From: SAR324 cluster bacterium
GTDB lineage: Bacteria > SAR324 > XYD2-FULL-50-16
Direction: 5' to 3'
DNA length: 11,038 nucleotides
NCBI GenBank assembly: GCA_002401295.1
Contig: NVSR01000003.1
Location: 14,617-25,654 of the forward strand
Under the pieces are notes generated by a model. It made no database searches and had not been told where the DNA came from. It saw nothing but the letters and a program-made list of their open reading frames with translations. The number at the start of each line of letters is the position of its first letter. The first letter of the stretch is position 1. The translations under genes and the position numbers were made by a program. This document shows, piece after piece, positions 7,099 to 11,038 of the stretch.

Positions 7099-7821
7099 TT
7101 AGCTCAGTTGAAAGGTGAGCAACGGGTCCCCTACTCCATAGGGTTTCTTTGAATAGTATTCTTTGCCATGCGCGACCAAGAGGGCATGGTATTCCTGATA
7201 CACTGAGACTTCTCGGGGAATTGAAGACTCAAATAAGGATTGAACCTTGCCATAAGACTCCTGAGTGGAAATCATGCCTAATTGTAACAAGAAACGTTTG
7301 CTATAGGCATCCACTACAAAGCTGGGTCGTTTCAATGCATAAAGCAGAATACAATCAGCCGTTTCAGGGCCTATTCCTTTGATCTTCAGTAATTTGCTCC
7401 GTGCCGCCGGAAGGCTCATTTGCTGCAAATCCGTAAAAGAGCAGCAACTCAAAAAATCCATCAGATTTTTGAGATATCTTGCTTTCTGACGAAAATAGCC
7501 TGCGACTCGGATCGCTTCTTCTAATTGGTCGATCGGCATGTTCCCAATCCCGGAAAAAGAAAAATCCTTGAGCGTCCTTAACTGGGCAACGGCTTGAGCG
7601 GCATTACGCCAATTGGTATTCTGAGTCAGAATACTGCCCAGGCAAATCTCTAGTTGTTGCGCCTCATTTTCTGGAATCTCAAAATTTCCAGGATGATAAC
7701 CTTGATTCCCAGCTTTATTTTCCCAGGTTTGAGCCTCTGTAGAGACAGGCCACCAGCCTTGTGGACCATAAAGTGCCAACAGTTTTTGATAGAGTTCTGA
7801 TAATGGGGTCAAAGACTTCAT
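7099..7821 (-). CDS. HhH-GPD DNA glycosylase, MagIII-like (3-methyladenine glycosylase type)
   Basis: This 240-residue protein belongs to the endonuclease III/HhH-GPD superfamily of base-excision-repair glycosylases. The helix-hairpin-helix is IKGIGPETAD (147-156), and the catalytic aspartate is D171 in VVDAYSKR. ILTQNTNWRNA (64-74) is the equivalent of the substrate-pocket helix. The C-terminal four-cysteine iron-sulphur cluster of EndoIII and MutY is absent; only C60, C126, C127 and C157 occur. LTQNT, KGIG-x-E-x-ADAIL-like and VVD-x-YS resemble, from memory, Helicobacter pylori MagIII, a 3-methyladenine glycosylase. That makes alkylated purines a plausible substrate, but this is not proven. 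ATG 7821 is used; the codon before it is a TTG (7824) that could add one residue. I see no strong ribosome binding site. clpB follows after 33 nt, so co-transcription is likely. A structured region (7877-7908) lies upstream, between this gene and hup. Confidence 0.85.
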   Translation of the reverse strand: MKSLTPLSELYQKLLALYGPQGWWPVSTEAQTWENKAGNQGYHPGNFEIPENEAQQLEICLGSILTQNTNWRNAAQAVAQLRTLKDFSFSGIGNMPIDQLEEAIRVAGYFRQKARYLKNLMDFLSCCSFTDLQQMSLPAARSKLLKIKGIGPETADCILLYALKRPSFVVDAYSKRFLLQLGMISTQESYGKVQSLFESSIPREVSVYQEYHALLVAHGKEYYSKKPYGVGDPLLTFQLS

Positions 7822-7876
7822 CAATGATGCGAGAGTACGAGGCTACGAGAGGCAGGAGAAAAGGAGAACATGAATG

Positions 7877-7908
7877 CAAGCTGCGCTCAAAGGCAGCTTG
7901 TTTTGAGC
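7877..7908. repeat. Interleaved inverted repeats between hup and the glycosylase gene
   Basis: Two perfect inverted repeats overlap in the order A1-B1-A2-B2. CAAGCTGC (7877-7884) pairs with GCAGCTTG (7893-7900), and GCTCAAA (7885-7891) pairs with TTTGAGC (7902-7908). Either hairpin can form alone, or both can form as an H-type pseudoknot. The element lies 7 nt past the hup stop and about 55 nt before the glycosylase start, so it is in the 3' region of the hup transcript. It has no T-run after it on the minus strand. It may act as a weak terminator or as an element controlling read-through into the glycosylase-clpB pair. Confidence 0.55.
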
Positions 7909-7914
7909 TATGAC

Positions 7915-8202
7915 TTAGGCGTTCACAGCATCTTTCAGACCTTTACCAGCCTTAAACTTAGGCACGGTAGCGGCAGCGATTTCAATTTCCTCATTGGTTC
8001 GAGGATTTCGACCTTTTCTGGCAGCTCTTTCATTAGTATAAAAAGTACCGAAACCAACCAAAGTTACGGATCGCTTTTCTACCAAAGCACCTTGAATACT
8101 CTCCAATAGAGCTTTAATTACTTTTTCTGCTGTAGCCTTACTTGTTTCTGATTTCTCGGCAACACTGGCAACCAATTCTGCTTTTGTCATATTAGTATTC
8201 AT
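7915..8202 (-). CDS. hup: HU-family nucleoid DNA-binding protein
   Basis: This is a 95-residue histone-like protein that binds and bends DNA as a dimer. It has the family pattern in order: an N-terminal helical body (TKAELVASVAEKSETSKATAEKVIKAL), then SVTLVGFGTFYT, the DNA-gripping beta arm ERAARKGRNPRTNEEIEIAAATVP with the intercalating proline in RNP, and the terminal FKAGKGLKDAVNA helix. I chose ATG 8202, giving MNTNMTKAEL. The internal ATG at 8190 would give a 91-residue product closer to the usual 90 and is a real alternative. A GAGAG stretch sits 5 nt before 8202, and AGGA lies 11 nt before 8190. The gene runs divergently from purB. The exact paralog (HupA, HupB or other) cannot be told. 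Confidence 0.92.
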   Translation of the reverse strand: MNTNMTKAELVASVAEKSETSKATAEKVIKALLESIQGALVEKRSVTLVGFGTFYTNERAARKGRNPRTNEEIEIAAATVPKFKAGKGLKDAVNA

Positions 8203-8342
8203 CCTAACTCTCAAAAAAGAACTTCATTTCGTAAATAACTAGACTTCAATCCTTGTATAGTGCGAATTTTGCCCCATTCTTATCCAAAGAGACCCAAAAA
8301 AGCAATCATTAATCTACAATACAAATTATTGTTCTCAATCCC

Positions 8343-8399
8343 GTCCAAAAACGGAGATTTGGCCCAAAAACGAAGATTTTGCCCAAAAAGCGTAGAGCG
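8343..8399 (+). repeat. Three imperfect 19-bp tandem repeats upstream of purB
   Basis: The units are 8343-8361, 8362-8380 and 8381-8399, each starting G(T/C)CCAAAAA. The first two end CGGAGATTTG and CGAAGATTTT; the third diverges after CCCAAAAA. They lie in the 280-bp divergent gap between hup and purB. They could be tandem binding sites for a regulator or a diverged microsatellite-like duplication. I see no good sigma70 promoter pair that I would assert in this gap, although it must contain promoters for both hup and purB. Confidence 0.55.
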
Positions 8400-8482
8400 A
8401 TAGACAGGGATCTTCGAAGTTTTTAAGATGCCTACTTAATCTTTTGTGTAACAGCCAACCCTTATGAAGTCCCAAACCAGCT

Positions 8483-9838
8483 ATGGAAAATCTGTACTCT
8501 GTGCAAGCTATCTCTCCCTTGGATGGAAGATATCAAGGAAAAGTTAAGGAATTAAAAGATTATTGTAGTGAATATGCTCTAATCAAATTCCGTATCACAG
8601 TGGAAATCGAATGGCTCATCGCCTTGGCCAATCATCCGGATATCGATTGCATCGCAGCTTTTGAGGAGAGTACCGCAGCAGACTTAAGGAAAGTATACCA
8701 GGACTTCTCCCCTGAAGACGCACTGAAAGTCAAAGAGATTGAAAGTGTGACCAACCATGATGTCAAAGCCGTTGAATATTTGATCAACGACAAGCTAAAG
8801 GCCATGGACCTGGAATCTCTTGTTCCCATGGTTCATTTTGCCTGCACCAGTGAGGATATCAACAATCTGTCCTATGCCCTGATGCTGCGTCATACATTGA
8901 CTCAGGTCATGCTTCCGGCTTGTGAAAAGCTCCTGGGAGAGATTCGAGCAAAAGCGGATGAATACCGTGACGTACCCATGGTAGCCCGTACTCATGGACA
9001 GTTGGCCTCTCCCACCACCATGGGCAAGGAGTTCCACAATACAGCAGAGCGTCTGCAACGTCAGCTGGAACAAATGAAAGCTCAAGTCATTTTAGGCAAA
9101 ATCAATGGTGCTGTGGGTAACTTCAACGCACACTGCGTGAGCTTCCCTGAAGTGGATTGGAAAGCCTTCTCCAAAAACTTTGTGGAATCCTTAGACCTGA
9201 CTTGGAATCCAGCGACTACACAAATCGAACCCCATGATTACATGGCTGAGATTTTTCACCAGTTCATTCGTTGGAATACCATTGTTTTGGACTTTGATCG
9301 TGATCTCTGGGCTTACATTTCCAATGATGCCTTCAAGCAAATTCCCGTCAAAGGCGAAGTTGGGAGTTCTACCATGCCTCACAAGGTAAACCCCATTGAC
9401 TTCGAAAACTCGGAAGGAAACCTGGGTATGGGTAATGCGATTTTCGAGCATATGGCTTCTAAACTTCCAGTTTCTCGCTGGCAACGTGACTTGACGGATA
9501 GTACAGTCCTACGAAATATCGGTGTGGGTTTCGGTTACTCTTTGCTGGCTTATCGAGCTACCTTAAAAGGCTTGAGCAAACTGGCAATCAATCGGGATGT
9601 ACTGGAGCAGGAACTAGGATCTTCCTGGGTGCTGTTGGGTGAGGCTATGCAGACAGTGATGCGTCGCTATAATATCCCTCAGTCCTATGAAAAGCTAAAA
9701 GATTTGACAAGAGGTAAGGCGGTAGATCAACAGGCGTTGCAAGACTTTGTGGAGTCTTTGGAGTTGCCGGAAGACGTCAAGAAAGAGTTAAAAAAGCTCA
9801 CTCCTCTTTTATACTTGGGTTACGCTAAAGATTTCTAG
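8483..9838 (+). CDS. purB: Adenylosuccinate lyase
   Basis: This 451-residue cytoplasmic enzyme catalyses two steps of purine synthesis: SAICAR to AICAR plus fumarate, and adenylosuccinate to AMP plus fumarate. It belongs to the fumarase/aspartase superfamily. Visible motifs are SPLDGRY near the N-terminus, TNHDVKAVEYL (90-100), HFACTSEDINNLS (118-130) and the proton-transfer histidine H171 in RTHGQ. The catalytic loop S295-S296 in GEVGSSTMPHKVNP (291-304) carries the superfamily signature. KLPVSRWQRDLTDSTVLRN also matches the E. coli protein closely. Length and numbering agree with E. coli PurB (456 residues), the long gammaproteobacterial form. The ATG at 8483 is not preceded by a recognisable Shine-Dalgarno, but it gives the expected N-terminus. 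It is a single gene, divergent from hup, followed by a stem-loop. Confidence 0.96.
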   Translation: MENLYSVQAISPLDGRYQGKVKELKDYCSEYALIKFRITVEIEWLIALANHPDIDCIAAFEESTAADLRKVYQDFSPEDALKVKEIESVTNHDVKAVEYLINDKLKAMDLESLVPMVHFACTSEDINNLSYALMLRHTLTQVMLPACEKLLGEIRAKADEYRDVPMVARTHGQLASPTTMGKEFHNTAERLQRQLEQMKAQVILGKINGAVGNFNAHCVSFPEVDWKAFSKNFVESLDLTWNPATTQIEPHDYMAEIFHQFIRWNTIVLDFDRDLWAYISNDAFKQIPVKGEVGSSTMPHKVNPIDFENSEGNLGMGNAIFEHMASKLPVSRWQRDLTDSTVLRNIGVGFGYSLLAYRATLKGLSKLAINRDVLEQELGSSWVLLGEAMQTVMRRYNIPQSYEKLKDLTRGKAVDQQALQDFVESLELPEDVKKELKKLTPLLYLGYAKDF

Positions 9839-9842
9839 TGAT

Positions 9843-9877
9843 GAAGGCTGCCTCCCGGTCTATCCGGGAAAGGCTTC
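9843..9877. terminator. Stem-loop between the convergent ends of purB and the 92-residue gene
   Basis: TCCCGG (9853-9858) pairs with CCGGGA (9864-9869) around a 5-nt loop. A lower stem is CC/GG plus GAAG (9843-9846) with CTTC (9874-9877), separated by bulges. It lies 4 nt past the purB stop and 13 nt short of the end of the convergent small gene. It could therefore serve both, but there is no U-tract on either side. Confidence 0.5.
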
Positions 9878-9890
9878 CATCAAAACTCAT

Positions 9891-10169
9891 TTATCTTGCC
9901 AAATTTTGGAATGAATAGTATTCAGCACGGGCTTTCCGGATTTCCTGATTGCCGGCGAAAGGGGAACGTTCCAGAGTTTGGCGGATTTTTTTCAATTGTC
10001 TTTTAATGAAGACTTTTCTCTCCGTTTGATTGGTGGTTTTTTTGATCAACTCAATGAGTCCTAGAGTTCTGGATAAAAGGTCATGATTGGTCTCCAGTTG
10101 CTTGAGATGAGTTGGTGTAAAACACAACTTTTCCAACAAAATTGACCGGGTTTTATCATCGATTAACAT
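9891..10169 (-). CDS. Small basic helical protein of unknown function
   Basis: I do not recognise this 92-residue protein. It is predicted almost wholly alpha-helical and basic; I count 19 Lys/Arg against 10 Asp/Glu. The clearest feature is a very basic stretch, ERKVFIKRQLKKIRQTLER (50-68). There is no signal peptide, no membrane segment and only one cysteine (C16). The spacing of the basic helix recalls faintly the YjgA/DUF615 ribosome-associated family, but not enough to assign it. ATG 10169 is supported by a strong ribosome binding site, CGGAGGG (10173-10179). A longer reading from 10436 would run through queA coding sequence and is rejected. It lies convergent with purB and divergent from queA, so it is probably a single-gene transcript. 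Confidence 0.6.
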   Translation of the reverse strand: MLIDDKTRSILLEKLCFTPTHLKQLETNHDLLSRTLGLIELIKKTTNQTERKVFIKRQLKKIRQTLERSPFAGNQEIRKARAEYYSFQNLAR

Positions 10170-10172
10170 AAG

Positions 10173-10179
10173 CCCTCCG
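10173..10179 (-). promoter_or_regulatory. Ribosome binding site of the 92-residue gene
   Basis: On the minus strand CGGAGGG ends 3 nt before the ATG at 10169. It is the strongest Shine-Dalgarno match in the right part of the window. It fixes the start and argues that the small gene is real. Confidence 0.6.
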
Positions 10180-10248
10180 TGGCTTGAGTATATAAAACAA
10201 ACTGACTCCGAAGGTATTATTCCCGAGTACCATCCTTGGTTCCCAAAG

Positions 10249-10277
10249 TTGAACATCCTCCAGATTCGTCCAATAAG
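10249..10277 (+). promoter_or_regulatory. Candidate queA promoter (TTGAAC-17-AATAAG)
   Basis: TTGAAC (10249-10254) and AATAAG (10272-10277) are spaced by 17 nt, with four of six consensus matches each. The distance to the queA ATG at 10323 is about 45 bp. The match is modest and could be chance. Confidence 0.25.
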
Positions 10278-10322
10278 GCCTTCTCTTATTCTAAAAATAT
10301 GCCATATCCATTTTAACACAGC

Positions 10323-11038
10323 ATGAACTATTCGATTTCTGATTATACTTACGAACTGCCGGACCGGCTCATTGCCCAGAAACCAGCCTCTCCCAGGGAT
10401 AGTTCCCGGATGTTGGTCTTGAATAAAGAATCTCAAGAAGATTTACACCAGGCCTTCCGGGAATTACCGGATTTTCTGGAAGAGAACTCCATTTTAGTGG
10501 TCAATAATTCACGTGTAATCCCAGCCAGACTGCCAGGACAACGTGAGACAGGTGGTGCGATCGAGGCTCTCTTAGTGCAGGAAGAAGCGCTGGGCATCTG
10601 GAAATGTAAGGTAAAAAATGCCGCTCGCATCAAACCAGGGGAAAGACTGGCCTTCTGTCAGGGCGCTATTCAGGCAAGATTAGTGAAAAAACTGCCCGAT
10701 GGAACCTGCCTGCTGCAATTCCAGGATGCGACTAATCTTTATCCCGCTCTGGAGCAACACGGATTTGCCCCCTTACCTCCTTATATCCGCAAAGCACGGC
10801 AAGAAGAAGGCCTGAGAACGGAAGATCTAACCACCTATCAAACAATATTTGCCCAGGAATACGGAGCTGTTGCCGCACCTACAGCGGGCTTGCATTTCTC
10901 TCCTCAAGTGATGGACAGAATACGGGAGAAAGGGATTGAGGTTTTAGAAGTCACGCTACATGTAGGTTTGGGAACCTTCGAGCCGATCCGTGTGGATGAT
11001 GTACGACAGCATCAAATGCACGAAGAAAGGTATGAAAT
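10323..11038 (+). CDS. queA: S-adenosylmethionine:tRNA ribosyltransferase-isomerase (partial)
   Basis: QueA transfers the ribosyl group of SAM to 7-aminomethyl-7-deazaguanine at tRNA position 34 and rearranges it to epoxyqueuosine, a late step in queuosine synthesis. The first 238 codons are present; the E. coli protein has 356, so about two thirds is here and the rest lies past the right edge. Conserved stretches are YELPDRLIAQKP (10-21), LVVNNSRVIPARL (58-70), GFAPLPPYI (147-155), YGAVAAPTAGLHFS (180-193) and VTLHVGLGTFEP (210-221). The ATG at 10323 fits the family N-terminus, but there is no clear Shine-Dalgarno before it. In many proteobacteria tgt, yajC and secD follow queA; whether that holds here cannot be seen. 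It is divergent from the 92-residue gene, with 153 bp between the two starts. Confidence 0.94.
   Translation, partial: MNYSISDYTYELPDRLIAQKPASPRDSSRMLVLNKESQEDLHQAFRELPDFLEENSILVVNNSRVIPARLPGQRETGGAIEALLVQEEALGIWKCKVKNAARIKPGERLAFCQGAIQARLVKKLPDGTCLLQFQDATNLYPALEQHGFAPLPPYIRKARQEEGLRTEDLTTYQTIFAQEYGAVAAPTAGLHFSPQVMDRIREKGIEVLEVTLHVGLGTFEPIRVDDVRQHQMHEERYE

Noticed and set aside
8203..8214. Upstream TTG start for hup at 8214
   Set aside because: It would add RVR-type residues not seen at HU N-termini, and the ATGs at 8202 or 8190 fit better.
8343..8399. CRISPR-like array
   Set aside because: Only three contiguous units, with no spacers between them and no cas genes in the window.
9191..9484. 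Minus-strand open frame inside purB
   Set aside because: A shadow of the conserved purB catalytic region with no family match.
9891..10169. Assignment of the 92-residue protein to YjgA/DUF615
   Set aside because: The similarity is limited to a basic helix pattern, and the family's conserved core is not recognisable.
10170..10436. Upstream extension of the 92-residue gene to 10436
   Set aside because: It overlaps the start of queA on the other strand, whereas ATG 10169 has its own strong ribosome binding site.

Overview
The window looks like chromosomal DNA of a gammaproteobacterium. The best evidence is PurB, which is the long E. coli-type form with nearly collinear active-site motifs, backed by a canonical HU protein and QueA. 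A Legionellales or Coxiella-like host is possible, but that is only an impression from the sequence. Composition is moderate in GC, with a more AT-rich stretch in the alkC and transporter region (about 1340-4080).

Layout. The left edge (1-688, plus strand) holds the C-terminal tail of a probable DUF6279-type protein and a stand-alone response-regulator receiver domain. The receiver gene meets a minus-strand block tail to tail, with stop codons that overlap. That block reads, from right to left, hup (HU), a MagIII-like HhH-GPD DNA glycosylase, a ClpB-type disaggregase, an NSS-family sodium symporter, an AlkC-type DNA glycosylase and a zinc-ribbon methyltransferase. Two short-spaced pairs are likely co-transcribed: glycosylase-clpB (33 nt gap) and alkC-methyltransferase (10 nt gap, with the methyltransferase ribosome binding site overlapping the alkC stop). 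On the right, purB runs on the plus strand divergent from hup. A 92-codon basic orphan gene lies on the minus strand, and queA starts on the plus strand and leaves the window incomplete.

Functional themes. Two glycosylases of different folds that are associated with alkylated-base removal (HEAT-repeat AlkC and HhH-GPD MagIII-like) occur within 7 kb. ClpB adds a protein-repair function beside one of them. purB (purine synthesis), queA (queuosine tRNA modification) and hup (nucleoid protein) are housekeeping genes.

Non-coding structure. The 446-bp gap between clpB and the symporter gene carries two head-to-head GTAG-type REP hairpins (a REPIN-like doublet). The hup-glycosylase gap carries two interleaved inverted repeats that could form a pseudoknot or two mutually exclusive hairpins. 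The hup-purB divergent region has three 19-bp imperfect tandem repeats. I see no tRNA, rRNA, CRISPR array, transposase or phage gene. I do not see a convincing new multi-gene system. The most unusual items are the REPIN-like element, the interleaved repeats, the alkC-methyltransferase coupling and the divergent ClpB.
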